This document shows positions 15,298-26,840 of a stretch of 30,000 nucleotides of DNA, piece by piece. The translations under genes were made by a program, and so were the position numbers. Source of the stretch: Prorocentrum cordatum. Its lineage: Eukaryota; Sar; Dinophyceae; Prorocentrales; Prorocentraceae. The stretch is from contig CAUYUJ010018316.1 of NCBI GenBank assembly GCA_963575745.1, forward strand, positions 454,494 through 484,493, written 5' to 3'. Numbering within the stretch: position 1 is the stretch's first letter; the number at the start of each line of letters is the position of its first letter. The notes beneath the pieces were generated by a model, which searched no databases, had not been told where the DNA came from, and was given only the letters and a program-made list of their open reading frames with translations.

Positions 15298-17990
15298 CCT
15301 CCATGGCGTTTCCCTGGCCTGGCTGTTCATACTGAGTCGATGTTGATTGTCGATGGGTACAGTAGGGATCTCACTTCAGGGCCCCGTGAAGCTGGATACG
15401 CTAGACCAGGACATCCAACATCGCTTGAAACCAATCTTTCCCAGATGGCGGCACGGAACCGACAAATGCACGGCAACATGCCTGGAATAAGCCCAGACAC
15501 GGGCCCTAAAAGCCTTCACCCCCCTCACTAGACCCAGACACTGACCCGAACCCTGCAGTGCAGCAATGTCCTGGTTAGTCTGTGTCCTGGTCTCCGGGAA
15601 ACTGAACATTATTTGTTGCGACGCCTGGACCTGCGGTTCGAGGGTTGATGCTCCTGGACGTGACTTCCATTCGGTTCTCCTTCTTTCTGGGAGGGGGGAG
15701 AACGGGAGCAGGGAGGAGGGAGGGGGAGGGAGCAGGAGGACGGCGGCGGCCTGGCGCTGCTCAGCGAGATGCGGGAGGTGACTATGGAGCCCGACGGCAC
15801 CCCGCACGATGCTGACAGCACTGCAGTCATGGAGCCGGCAGGGCGCGCGCGCCGCGGGCATCCGGACGCAGCGGGCACGCGCGCCAGCGTGCAGGGCTGC
15901 GGCACCACCTCGAACGAGGCCAGGTGGCGGGGGGCTGCCAGGATGCGCACTGGGACCTCTTGGATCGAAAGAGTCCTCAGACGAGGTTCGGGGAGCTGCT
16001 CAACGCGCTTGGACCTCCTGGGGCCTTTGGGGGGCCGGGATCCTGGGCGGCGAGGGGGGGCCTTCCAAGACGGCCTGGGAGCCTGCGATCCCTCCTGAGA
16101 AGCCCCCTCGCCTTTTGACACACGCCGCCCACTCGCGCCACCCCCTGCGCGGGCCGCCGGCCCAATGGCTCAGGGCTGAGGCTATCCATGTCCGACGCCT
16201 GCCGAGATCCCCGAAGATCGATCTACCAAGCGGTGGTTGTGGAGAAGTTCCCGCCTCGAACTCCCGTCCTTCCTGCGCCTGCGCGACCTCGAAGTGGGCA
16301 GCCGAACGGGCTCCATCCTGGGCCACCCTTCGGCGGCCGAACGGGCTCAGACGCTTAATGGGCTCAGAGTGGAGCCCTGGCGGGATCGGGCCCCGAGTCG
16401 GAATCCCCAGCCGGGATACGCGCTACATGTTCTGGTATGGTCGCTGACATCCCCGAGCTCTGGCTGCCTGCCGCAGTCGAGCAAACTCATCCCCAGCTGC
16501 ACCGCCCGCCCGACCCGCTCGATCGTTCGAGCACGACCCGCTCGCTTGCCCGACACGCCTCCCGCTCGCTTTCTGACGTCCCCCGCCGCGCACTGCCGAC
16601 CCGTCTTTGAGGCCCGATCCGCCCGTTGAGGTCCTGCCCGCCCGCCCGACCCCGTCGAGACAGACCGGCCGGAGCTCGCACTCGAGCGGGCGGCTCTGGA
16701 CACCCTGACACCCACATAACGCTGCCGCCAGCTCCGGGGGACGCTGTCCTCTCCCGCCAGGCCTCAGTCAGATTCCGCCGGCGGAGGCGCCATCGTTCGG
16801 ATCTCTCGCATCGGATGGTCTCATCGGATCGATGAGGGCAGATCGGTCCCTCTCCCGGATAGGGACGGAAGATCTCTCGATCCATCTCTTGATCTCTCGG
16901 CCCACCTCCAGACTTGCAAGGGGAGTCAGCCCGAATCCGCTCGAGATCGATGCGTGGACCCCCTGTGGGATCCATCTGGACCTTTTTGTTCGACCCGTCC
17001 GTGGCGACCGCGGGCGCAGGCAGCGGACATGCGTGCCCCACAGCTTGGCTGGAAAGACGCGGGTCCCGGGGGAACAGGACCCTGGGCTCCAAGCCCGTCC
17101 CCAGGAACCATGCCTCCATCCCGAGTCCTCTTTCGACGACCCCTGCGCCCGTCAACGGCCGCAGGAGCCCGAACACGGCGAAGACCCTCAGCACCCGTGC
17201 CCCTCAGGATCCCACTGTTTTCCAAGGCGGCCCACGGCGCAGTCTGCGGCCCCGGGCCTGCGTGATCGTAAGTGTCGGTATCGCCGCCCTGGTCGCTCAG
17301 GGAGGCCTCCTCGCCGCGGCCGCCGTCGCCGACAAGGGAACGAGGAAGGAAGGCGAGGAGAAGAGGGAGCTCGAGAATGCGCCTCCTGTCCTCCTCTACT
17401 CATCATTGTGTCGCCTGCTCCGCCATCTTCCCCTCCTCCAGGATCGCCCCCCCTTTGAGCTGTGGCACCGCCAAGATTGCACGAGCCCTTCTTCTGGTGA
17501 CGGCCACGGGCTGCGAGGGCCCGCGAGGATGGCAGCTGTCACCTGTGAACCCGCCCTCGCCGCGCAGGTCGCGCGCAGCTGGGGACGGAGGAGGGAGGCG
17601 AGGCGAGGCGAAGCGCCAACAGCCGTCCAACAAGGACGGCCCCGTGAGAGCACGGCGAATTCGCGGGAGCCCCAGAGACGCTCTGGTCACGTCTGAAGGC
17701 GGAGGCGATTGAGGCCTCAACAACTCCGATGGGGGCGGGGCTGGAGGAGTCGGAGCAGCAAGAGGGAAGGAGGGACGGGGGGGGGGAGTGTCTGCCTGCC
17801 GCATTGGGCCCCTGTCCGTCTCAGCAGGAATTGCTGCAACTGACCTCCCCTGAAATGTTCACACTCCCACTTGCAGCCGGGCCGCTGAAAGAAGAAACGC
17901 TGAATCAGGAACGTAGCCCCTTCTTGGCCCTGTAAGCGCATCCTGTGCCCCAGGAGGGCAAGATGAACAGCACTGGAGGAACCCACGGAA
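15298..17990. other. Anonymous GC-rich sequence, no gene recognised
   Basis: Long overlapping open frames occur on both strands (for example 16914-17696 on plus), but none shows a domain, a consistent codon bias or homology I know. 17890-17950 resembles the left end of the inverted-repeat element at 21767 (shared GAGGAACG.(A/G)GCCCCTTCT and GTAAGC). Spliced exons of a host gene cannot be ruled out. Confidence 0.35.
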
Positions 17991-17996
17991 CAAATC

Positions 17997-18179
17997 TGGA
18001 GGAGGAGGAGGAGGGGAAGGTGGAGGAGGAGGAGGAGGAGGAGGAGGAGGAGGAGGAGGAGGAGGAGGAGGAGGAGGAGGAGGAGGGAGGAGAGGAGGGA
18101 GGAGGGAGGAGAGAGGAGGAGGAGGAGGAGGAGGAGGAGGAGGAGGAGGAGGAGGAGGGGAGGAGGAGGAGGAGGATGG
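17997..18179. repeat. (GGA)n trinucleotide tract
   Basis: A nearly pure GGA run with GGGA interruptions at 18085-18115. Plus-strand poly-Glu and minus-strand poly-Leu or poly-Ser frames through it are artefacts. Confidence 0.95.
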
Positions 18180-18259
18180 AGGAACCCAAACTGTTCCTTA
18201 CTTTCACTGTCTTGACTGTGTGCCACGATGGGCGCAACCGTGCGCTGTGCGGCCCTCCG

Positions 18260-19480
18260 TGCGGCCATCCCCCGCCCTGCCCCCCCCCCATCCCCCCCCC
18301 CCCGCCTCCCTCCCTCCCTCGCTCTGCCCTCCCTCCCTGCACACCCCTCCGTCTGCCTCTCTCGCCCGACCCCCCTTCCGCCTCCCTCTCCCTCTCTCCC
18401 TCTCCCTCCTCTCTCCCTCTCCCTCCCTCTCCCTCTCTCTCCCTCTCTCTCCCTCTCTCTCTCTCTCTCCCTCCCTCTAACTCGAACAATCTACGCATGA
18501 GCCCCACAAACCACACGTGGCAGGAGGACGCGGAAGGGAGGGGAGAGGGGGAGGGAGAGCGCGAGCTACCCTCCCAGCGCCGCCGCCGCGCCAACGCGGC
18601 CCGCTCTCTCCCTCTCTCTCATTTTCTCTCTCTCTCTCTCTTTCTCCCTTGCTGCCCGTCTCCCTGTCCCTTCCTGCACCGCTTCCATACCAAGCATCGT
18701 GAAGCCGTGAGCCACAAACTAGAAGGGATGCCGAACAAGGAGCAAGCGGTGTCTTGTCTGGTCACGGTGAGCCTCGGCCGCGAATCGGCTTTCCGACCTA
18801 AGCATAAGAAGCGGCCCGAATACCAAAGCCTCATGTCGGCGTCTGCGCTGCAAGAGTGCGCAAGGCGCGACCACAACCATGGCCCTCCTTCCCTCCGTTC
18901 CTGGACTCCCTCCCTGCCTGCCCCCCTCCCCTTCTTCTGCCTTGCTCCCCCGGTTCTCCCCCCCCGCCTCCCCCATCGACCTGCTCCAGCCCCTCCCCCC
19001 TCGACCCCTCTCTCTCCTTCCTCCTCCCCTCCTGCCTCGACTCCCCCCCCCCCCTCCTCCCCACCACCTCCGCTCCCTCGCACGCCGACGGGCCCGTGCC
19101 CCCGGGCCCCCGGCCAGCAGGGGCGCGCGCCAGCACTGCCGGGGCTCCCGGGGCCACAGACCAGCCGCTGTCGCACTACAGGCGCGAAGGAAGCCCTGTG
19201 GCGAGGTGGAGCAGGCGAGCTGGCCACCCCCACTCCTCTCCCTGCCTCCCCCTCGCCTCCTCCCCTCTCGCCTCCTCCTCAGCTCCCTCGCTTCCCTGGC
19301 CCCCCTCTCTCTGCCTCCCGCTGTCTCCCTCCCCTCCCTCTTACATCCCTCTTCCCTCCCCCCACCTTCTGGATCCCATTCCTCTGCCTCCCTCTCCTCT
19401 TTTCTCCTCCCCTCCCTCCTCTGTCCTTCCTCCTTCGTCGCGCTTGTCTCATGAGTTCTCCCCCGGAAGCGGTGGAGAGC
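18260..19480. repeat. Pyrimidine-rich low-complexity block
   Basis: The strand asymmetry flips to pyrimidine after 18250. (CCCTCT)n/(CTCTCC)n runs lie at 18350-18480 and 18605-18655, and irregular CCTCC text at 18895-19090 and 19230-19440. Short mixed-composition islands lie between, for example 18665-18890. The 518-codon plus frame across the block is Pro/Ser/Leu low complexity and is not called as a gene. Confidence 0.8.
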
Positions 19481-20154
19481 TCCCTCAGGCGTGAGCTGTA
19501 GTGCGTGCCCAGGCTTAACCCGGTCTCCACTGGATTCTGAATATGAGTCCCTCCCTCCCCCCCCCCCCTCCCACCCCCGCCCTCTGGGGAGCCCCTCCCG
19601 CGAGAAGAGCGCGCGGCCTCCCCGCGGCCGGGCCACGCCCGGTCGGGAGGCAGCGCCGCCTGGCGGGCGCCGTCGCGCTCCGCTGCTCGCCACCGCCGAG
19701 CGAGGAACGATCGATCGTTACGGGGATCCGGTGGGCAACGGCAACGGGGTGGTCCAGCTCAGGGGGGGAAGCGTCGGGCGGGGTTCGACGATGCGTCGCG
19801 GATGGATCGGCGGTCTCCGACAGCGAGCCCGAGCGTTCCTGGGCGGGGTGGGCTGTTGGGCCCCACCCCCCTCGAGCTCCCTGAGCCAATCCCAAGAAAG
19901 ATTGGGGGTCGCTGGCCCCCCCCCCATGATCAGACCCCCCATCGCGTCGCAAAACATCAAGAGACGAGGTCTTTGCGAATCTTCGGCCTCGCCTGGCCCC
20001 AGGGCCGTCAAAGAACGACTCGTGCTCTTCGCGTCGCCGCCCTCGACGGCGACGGTCGACCGAGGATTGGTGGGGGATCGAGAGCCGGGGGTCAAGATTT
20101 GAGGATACACGGCTCTGCACGCTTTCGATCTTGCTTTGGCCTGCGAACGCCGTC
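19481..20154. other. Anonymous sequence, no gene recognised
   Basis: Mixed-composition DNA with several overlapping frames but no recognised family. Confidence 0.35.
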
Positions 20155-20395
20155 GTCGCCGCCGTCACCCTCTCGTCCTTCTTTTCCCTCCCAGTCCTCC
20201 TCCTCATCTCACATGCCTCCTTCTCATACACATTATCCTCCCTCCTTCTCCCTCCTTCTCCTCCTCCTCCTGCTCCTCCTCCTCCTCCTAACTCATCCTG
20301 CCCCCACTGGCCCGACAAAAGACTCGGCTCCTTCGAAGCTTGGCTCCTCCTCCAGCTGCTCCTCCTCCCTTCCTCCTCCCTGATCCATCGCCGTC
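20155..20395. repeat. Pyrimidine-rich CCT/CTC block
   Basis: CTCCTCCTCC runs (about 20245-20290) within a longer irregular pyrimidine tract. Confidence 0.85.
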
Positions 20396-20574
20396 GACTT
20401 CGGCGACCAATCGAGAATCTAGAGTAGAAACATGCTATAAGAAATGCGGCAATAATGAAAGTTAGCCAGAGTTGACACCAGGCAATGAATCCTTGCAGCC
20501 TGTGCATTGCAGCCCGGATGGTGCAATTACTGTAGTGCTCTAGGTGGTGCAAATCATGTGGTACAGTCCATGTG

Positions 20575-21475
20575 GCAGACAGCGGTGCACAGCAACGCAT
20601 CGCAGGGCACATCCATGCAACGCAGTGCAATGCGACGCGAAGAGATGAAAATCAATGCTAAGCCATGCGCAGCAATGCAATGCAACCCCAAGCACTGTAA
20701 AGGAATGCGAATACATGCAAAGCCATGAGCAGCGATGCAAAGCCATGCAAAGCAATGCAATGCGATGTAAAGCGATGCAAAGCCATGCAACGCAATGCAC
20801 AGCGAAGCAAAGCGATGCAGAGAAATACCAGATCATGTCAAGCGCTGCGACGCAATGCGAGGGAAAGACGATGCAAAACCATGCAAAGAACTGTAATGCG
20901 ATACAAAGCAAGTCAGCGCAGTGCGAAGTCCCGCAAGGACATGCATCGCAATGCTGACCAATGCAAGCCAATGCAAAACAATACAAATCAATGCAAGGCG
21001 GTTGGAGCACAACGCAATGCAGCACAATGCATCGCAATTCAAAACAATCCAGATCAACGAACAACAATGCAAAGCACTGCACAGCAAGTCAAGGCAATGC
21101 AAAGCGAGGCGTAGCAATGCACATCAATGCAACGCAATGCGACGCAGTGTAACGCAATGCAGAGAACTCAAAGCAATGAACATCAAAACAAAGCGATGTG
21201 GGGCAATGCAAAGCAATGCAAAGCAATGCAAAGCAATGCAAAGCAATGCAGAGGCATGCAAAATCACGCAAAGGAATACCAAGCAATGCATCGCAATGCA
21301 ATGCAAAGCAGTTCAGAGCACTGCGAAGCAATGCAAACACACGTCAGAACCAAGCAAGGCGACGAAACGCAATTCTATATGCAGTGCAGCGCAGTGCAAG
21401 GCAATGCAGCGGAATGCAAAGCAATGCACACAACATGCAAAGCAATTCAAAGCAATGCGAAGCATTGGAATGCGG
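20575..21475. repeat. 10-bp AATGCAAAGC-type minisatellite, ~0.9 kb
   Basis: The unit CAATGCAAAG recurs about 90 times with variation (GATGCAAAGC, AATGCAACGC, AATGCGATGC). It is purest at 21205-21250, where the ten-base unit repeats almost without change. Ten bases is not a multiple of three, so the translation cycles every 30 bases (MQSNAKQCKA). Frames on both strands stay open only because the unit lacks stops. The array ends at a GC-rich GGCGACGGGC stretch (21480-21560). Confidence 0.93.
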
Positions 21476-21479
21476 TTGC

Positions 21480-21766
21480 AGCGCGGCGACGGGCGGCGAC
21501 ACGCCTGCCAGACCGCCACCGGGGCCCAGCGAAGACGGAGGCGACGGGCGGCGACGGGCGGTCACAGGCCGGCCGAAGCGGCATCGGGGCCCGGAGACCT
21601 CAGGAGAGAAGTGAGAACCCCAACAGTGCAGGCATGGTCCTCGATCGGTGAGCTTCCTGCGGTGCCCCAGGGCATCTGCGGGCTCCAGGACCATCAAGGG
21701 GATGGGAAATTCCTGAGGGGAACCTGCTGGCAGACTAGCTTCTTGTGCGATGTACCTACCACTAGC
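21480..21766. other. Spacer with short GGCGACGGGCGG repeats
   Basis: GCGACGGGCGGCGAC occurs near 21487 and again near 21540. The remainder is anonymous. Confidence 0.45.
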
Positions 21767-21957
21767 ACCTACAGACGGGGCGTTGACCGAAGGAACCCTA
21801 AATGAGGAACGAGGCCCCTTCTATCCGTAAGCTGAACTTCGGCGTCCCATCGAAAACCAAAGTAAAATCTTGAGCAAGCTGTGAAACAATCAAGGAACAC
21901 CGAGCCCCTACCCAACGAAAAGGGTTCCTTCTTCAGCGCCCCGACTGTACTGTAGGT
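21767..21957. mobile_element. Second MITE-like element, ~190 bp
   Basis: The left end CCTACAGACGGGGCGTTGACC..GAAGGAACCCT is inverted at the right as AGGGTTCCTTCTTCAGCGCCCCG..ACTGTA..GG. The right arm carries a small insertion. The interior is not coding. I see no convincing target duplication. The termini are unrelated to the TTAAGTCGGGC family. Confidence 0.65.
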
Positions 21958-21970
21958 TCGTTCCTATAGG

Positions 21971-23198
21971 CTCGAAGGTTCAAATTTCTGAGAGAGCGTG
22001 ATCCACCGCCGCTTTACTGTGGAAAATTGCCAACCTTTTCCTCTGGAACCCGGGGGTCGCCCCCCCCCCCCCCTCCGAAAATCCCCCCCCCCTGCTGGAC
22101 CCCCCCCCCCCCCCCGGCAAAACCCCCCCGTCCCCTAACCCCTCCCCCCCCCCTCCCCCTCGAAAACCGGGGGGGGGTCACTACCGGTTCGAACTCCCCC
22201 CCCCCCCCCCCCTCCGGATCCGGAAAACCGGGGGGGGCCACTACCGGTTCGCAACCCCCCCCCCCCCCCCCCTACTCACCGCCAGCAAACGACTCCCGGT
22301 CCCCACCACCGTCCGCATCACATCCCCCACTGGTGTTCCCAGCACCACTGTCCTCACCACCGCTGTCCCCACTGGTTCCACCACCGCCCCTACTGTCCCC
22401 ACCAGTGGCCCCACCACTGTCGCACTGTCCCCGCTGTCCCCAGAACTGTTCCCACCACGGTTCCACTCTCCCCACTGTCTCCACGGCCCCAACCACTGCC
22501 CGACTATCCCCACTGTCCCCACTGTCCCACTGACTCCTCCGCTGTCCCACTGAGCTGTCCCACTGTTCCCACCACTGTCCCCACTGTCCCCACCACTGTC
22601 CCCACTGTACCTCTGTCCCATTGTCCCACCGCCGTCCTCGCCACCGCCTTCACCACTGTCCCCACCACCATTGTACCCTCCACTGTCCCACTGTTTCCAC
22701 CTCATTCCCATTGTCCCCACACCACTGTCCCCACCACCACCGTCACCACCACTGTCCACTGTCCCCCCCTGTTCCCACCATTGTCCCCACCACTGTCCCC
22801 ACCACTACCGTCCCCACCACTGTCCCACTGTCCCACTGTCCCCACCACTGTCCCGCTATCCCCTCACCACTGTCCCCACCAACACCGTCCCCACCACTGT
22901 CCGCACCCCCACTCGGTTTTCGAGGGGGGGGGGTTCGAACCGGTAGTGACCCCCCCCGGTTTTCCGGATCCGGAGGGGGGGGGGGGGAGGGTTCGAACCG
23001 GTAGTGACCCCCCCCCCTTTTGACCGGGGGGGGGGGGGGGGCCCCCCCCAAGATGGGGGGGGGGGGGGAGGGGTTCGAACCGGTAGTGACCCCCCCCGGT
23101 TTTCGGGGGGGGGGTGGGGTTCGAACCGGTAGTGACCCCCCCCGGTTTTCCGCCAGCAGCGGTAGAACACGCTCTTTCAAATTTCTGAACGCCTTCGG
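21971..23198. repeat. Fold-back structure with G/C runs and CCGGTTCGAACCGG units
   Basis: The outer arms are inverted: CGAAGG..TTCAAATTTCTGAGAGAGCGTG (21973-22005) against the complement of CACGCTCTTTCAAATTTCTGAACGCCTTCG (23168-23197). Inside, the left part (22030-22275) has long C runs and two units of AAAACCGGGGGGG.CACTACCGGTTCG. The right part (22915-23155) has four units in inverse orientation (GGTTCGAACCGGTAGTGACC), with long G and C runs. The centre (22275-22915) is a degenerate CCCCACCACTGTCCC minisatellite. The whole could fold into a large hairpin. Assembly of such runs is error-prone. Confidence 0.75.
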
Positions 23199-24780
23199 TC
23201 TTGATTGGGCCTGCAGCCCTTCAGCGGAATCCAGGGCCTCCAGCCCTGGGCCTCTCGAGCCGCCAAAAGTCCTAAAGACTTCGCGGCGGACCCCGGATAC
23301 CTTGGACCACCACATGGCGAATTCCAGAAACCATGAATCCAAAAATGCTGCCATCCCTTGTCGCGCCTGGCGAGAATCGGCTCGCGTAGCTGATCTTCTC
23401 GGCGCCGGAAGACAGCTGCGTATCGAGGAATGGGCACCTCGGCGGGGCCGAAACCAGCTGCACGCAACAGCTTTCGTAACCCCCCTGTTGCGCCAGCCTT
23501 GGGCCTCTTTGGGGCTCGTCTGGGGCCTCATCTGGAGCCGTCTTGGAGGCATCTGGACGCCTCAAGAGCCAATCGGAAGCGACAAGGCGAGAAGACAAGA
23601 AACCTGGCTTTTCCTATGATTTTCCTACATTTGTCCATCTCTGGGCCCCCCTCTCCAGGCCCTATAGGTTTCCCTATCCCCCCCTTTCGGCCCGACCTTC
23701 GCAGGACGACTTCTGCGTCCGCCGGCTCCCGCCCGCCTTCCGACGGCCTGCGCCGGCCGAAGCGGCCTCCGTTGTTACGTCCGGCGGCTTCCGCCGCCGT
23801 CCCGCCGCAGTCCCGCCGAGGGAAAGATGACAACTCCTTGCATCCTAGAAGGCGAGGCCATTCTTGGAACGCCTAAAACGTCGATATCTCCCTGGGGGGA
23901 CTTTGGCTGCCTTCCGCCGGCCTTCCGCGAGGGGAGGCGGCCTCGTTTCGCTCTTGCCGCCTGCCGCCAGCCTTCTGCCGCCCCCCCGCCGAGAGAGACA
24001 GGTCAGCCCTTCGGTCCGTCGAAGACAGGGCCTCCTTTGTATCGCCCAGCACCGCCACTTCGATGCGCACACTTGTTCCCTTACTTGGATCGCCGCGGGG
24101 GGAGGGCTGAGAGGATAGGGGGTTACAGGGGCATGCGAAGGTGGGTTCTATCTTGCCTAACCTAGCTTATCACTGAATCGCGAATGCCCTGAGTGGCTTA
24201 CGGGTGTAGATACCCGGGCTAAGGTGGCGGAGCCCACTTGGCAGAGTTGCAGAGTTATCTAACAGTCCTAAGCCCCGCATGGCACTTGCAACACACTCAT
24301 TGGCCAGGCTCGGCAGATTTAAACTGCTGAACTACCCCCTCAGAACCCCTCGCAACGATCAAAGCGTGCTCCTTTTCAACCTCCGTGTCTAGGAGCAGAG
24401 GAAATTGAGACAACGCGGGTGCTCCCGCATGGCCCGAATCCGCCCAAAATGGGTCCGCAGACTCCTTCCAGGATCCATCCTGATGTCCCCCATAGGCCCC
24501 CGAGAGCGCTTCGAAGAGACCCCAAGAAGCATCCATAAAGACTCTGACCCACGTCAGCGTCGTCGTCGTCGTCGCCGCCGCCGCCGTTGTCGTCATTCCC
24601 CTTCAGGGTCGGTGGCACCGGTCGTAAAGCCTTCGCAGTGGGTTCTCAGACTTCTTCCGGGCTCCCTTCCTGACCGTTTTTTTTCCGAGGCGGACCGAGC
24701 CGTGCCGACGAGACCTGGAGACCCACACAGGACGAGACTCGCCAGGGAAAGCCGTCCTTGCCTCAACTGGCCTTCCTCCG
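23199..24780. other. Anonymous GC-rich sequence
   Basis: No gene recognised. 23495-23570, read on the minus strand, and 24470-24530 resemble the CCCAAGAGGC-type text of the 12.4-14 kb array, probably stray degenerate copies. GCCGCCGCC-type text lies at 23710-23815. Confidence 0.35.
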
Positions 24781-24945
24781 ACTTCTCCTCCTCCTCCTCC
24801 TCTTTCCGTAGTTCCTTCCTTCCTTCCTCCCTTACCTCCTCTTCCTCCGCCTCCTCCTCCTCCTCCTCCTCCCCCTCCCCCTCCTCCTCCTCCTCCTCCT
24901 CCTCCTCCTACTCCTCCTTCTCCTGCTCCTCCTCCTACTTCCACC
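24781..24945. repeat. (TCC)n pyrimidine tract
   Basis: CTCCTCCTCC runs with TTCC interruptions. The frames crossing it are artefacts. Confidence 0.92.
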
Positions 24946-25212
24946 CCCTCCCACTGCACCCACCCTCCGTGTCGTCGCTCTCCTCCGCCCACCACCTGCG
25001 ATCTAAAGGCAGACCCTATAGGGGAGGACGGGCTCAAAAGGACAGGGGGGGGGAGAACATCGGCTTGGAACTGGATACGCCGCCGATAGAGCAACGATAG
25101 GACCCCATCAGCGAATCCGCAAGGCCTTGGGGCGGGGTAGGCCATCGGGCGCCTGCCGGCGACGAATGGACGATGGGGTGCCGACGCATCCCCCCCTTGA
25201 ACGTATCGCCTC

Positions 25213-25389
25213 CCCTCACGATAGGTCGGGACCGTCCCTCTACAGGAGGAATATTCAACAATAGTCAAAAAATAGTCAGGGGACATTTCTTTTTAGCATT
25301 CTTTGACAATTTTGTAATATTTGTTGTATCTGTTAAATTTCTCGTCGAAAATCCCCCTGTCGGGGGACACGCCCGACTTAACCCTAACG
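25213..25389 (+). mobile_element. MITE D, complete, with near-perfect 8-bp target duplication
   Basis: The element itself is 25221-25381 (161 bp). Its left terminus is ATAGGTCGGGACCGTCC and its right terminus GGACACGCCCGACTTAA. The flanks CCCTCACG (25213-25220) and CCCTAACG (25382-25389) agree in seven of eight bases. Its interior aligns with MITE A on both sides of the copia insertion, including TAATATTTGTTGTATCTGTT, which corresponds to the disrupted TATTTCTTGCATAT and GTTTT of MITE A. It thus serves as the empty-site reference. Confidence 0.92.
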
Positions 25390-25418
25390 TTACCACCTGG
25401 TTTCTACTCATACATCTC

Positions 25419-25546
25419 GGCTCCCCGGGCCCTTCGGAACGATCTGGGCACCCCCGGAACGCTCTCGGCGAAGCGCAGCTGCTGGAGTGCACCCCGAGGC
25501 CCGAGAAGCGCCGAGGACCGACGAAGACGCCCGAAGGCCTCGAGCC
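25419..25546 (+). repeat. Dispersed repeat, copy 2 (partner at 1098)
   Basis: Shares ACGATCTGG.CACCC, GGAACGCTCTCGG and GAAGCGCAGCTGCTGG with 1118-1173, with weaker similarity out to CTC.AGCC. It starts 30 bp after MITE D. The copy at 1098 has no such neighbour. Confidence 0.6.
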
Positions 25547-26097
25547 AGCTGCCCGCGCTCGGCTCACGGTGCGGGCGAGGTGGCGCGGGCCCAAGCGCGA
25601 TCGGGAGAGCGGGGGGCGGGCGGGGAGCAGCAGGCGAAAGGGGGCCCGGGACGTGGTTATGCTGGGCGAGGCCAGGCGGCCGAAGAAGCCAGCGGGTGGC
25701 GCGACGCGCTGGGCCAAAGGTCCACGCCGCAGCGCCGCCGGCTCGGAGCGCACAGGGGGATGCGCGGGCGGTCCGCGATCGGGACGGGGGGGCGCGCGGG
25801 AAGCAGCACAGGGAGCGGGGCAGCCCCACGGGGCCGCGCCGCGGCCAGGGGTCGAGAGAGGGGCCGGGGAGCAGCAGCAACGTCAGTGGCACGCCGCCGT
25901 CGGGATTGCCCATCGGCGCGTCGCTGCTGAGGATGCGCCATGCCTGCGCAGAAGAACGGCGGAGTGGAACGCTGACGGTCTACCAACGGCAGCGCGTGAC
26001 TGATCTGAGCGTGAGGGGGCCGAACGATTATACACCGTCCCTGGGCGCATGGATGAAGTTGGATCCCGCGGCGCGGACCTTGTTTGAATGCTCACTC
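25547..26097. other. Anonymous GC-rich sequence
   Basis: No gene recognised. The long frames are composition effects. Confidence 0.35.
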
Positions 26098-26230
26098 CTA
26101 AAGAACAATCATTGTTGATCCCCCCTCCGGTAGCCATTGTATTATTTCCATTCAAGTGCCCCCCTCGGGGCTCGCACCAGATTGTGTAGTTGCCGAACTA
26201 CAACAAGAGCGGCTCCCGCCTGATACTTCC

Positions 26231-26273
<43 letters not shown>

Positions 26274-26840
26274 CCACATCGCGCTCTCGCGCGGGACTTC
26301 CTCACAAGATGTGCAGAAATTGCGCTCTCGCTTGCGACTTCCTTGCAGTGTTCGCAGACGCCGCGCACTCGACACCCAGGAATCACGCTCTCGTTTTGGC
26401 CCTTCTCACGTTTACTTCGGAATCGTGCTATCCAAATAACTCCCCTCCCGACTTATACAGTTTTCACGCTTCGGCAACATGCCTGCTCGACATGGCCGCT
26501 TGGGCCAACTTTCCCAACCCGCACGTTATGTTCTACCTGCGCGATGGGCCCGTCTGATTCTGCAACTTGTTTTCTGCTCCTAGCCCCCCTCCCGCCAATC
26601 CCGTGTTCCATCCTTCTCCCTCCCCCTTCCATCCGTCCTCTCTTCCCCTGTAGCAGGGGCTGCACCAATTACACGCGGCAGATAAGGAAGCTATACCCAC
26701 AGGGAGGTACGATCGAAGACGAAGAGGGTGGGCACCTAGAATTTGGGGTATACGTGTTGAATGGCACGCGAGCAGATCAGAACGAACAATCGTATGACGA
26801 TTCTTGTTGCTGTTCCTGCTGAAGTGTTTCATCATTCGTG
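26098..26840 (+). repeat. Tandem unit of ~745 bp, copy 1
   Basis: Aligns with the sequence starting at 26841. Shared landmarks are AAAGAA.A..TTGTTG at the start, ATACTTCCTC, TTCCCACATCGCGCTCTCGC (26271 and 27021), ATCACGCTCTCG, CACGTTTACTTCGGAATCG, and near the end GTACGATCGAAGACGA (26706) and GTTGAATGGCACGCGAGCAG (26757). Short internal repeats of GCGCTCTCGC..GACTTCC also occur. I recognise no coding sequence. Confidence 0.8.
26234..26271. repeat. (AT)n microsatellite
   Basis: About 38 bp of alternating AT inside copy 1 of the tandem unit. The matching place in copy 2 (27011-27020) reads TCACAGTGTA, so the expansion arose after the duplication. Confidence 0.95.

Noticed and set aside
17945-19501. 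A 518-codon plus frame as a host protein
   Set aside because: It is composed of poly-Glu, then Pro/Ser/Leu low complexity from simple repeats, with only short mixed islands and no known motif.
20655-21340. MQSNAKQCKA-type and CIALHCFALL-type repeat proteins
   Set aside because: Both strands of the 10-bp array give open frames. There is no start context or non-repeat domain to support expression.
22915-23155. CRISPR-like array or Pol III gene from repeated GGTTCGAACC units
   Set aside because: Only four units at irregular spacing with homopolymer spacers. The B-box match is a by-product of the palindrome, and no A-box or tRNA fold is present.
26128-26157. Spliced-leader relic (CCGGTAGCCATT..TTCAAG)
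   Set aside because: Only GTAGCCATT matches contiguously, and the aligned place in copy 2 of the tandem unit does not keep it.
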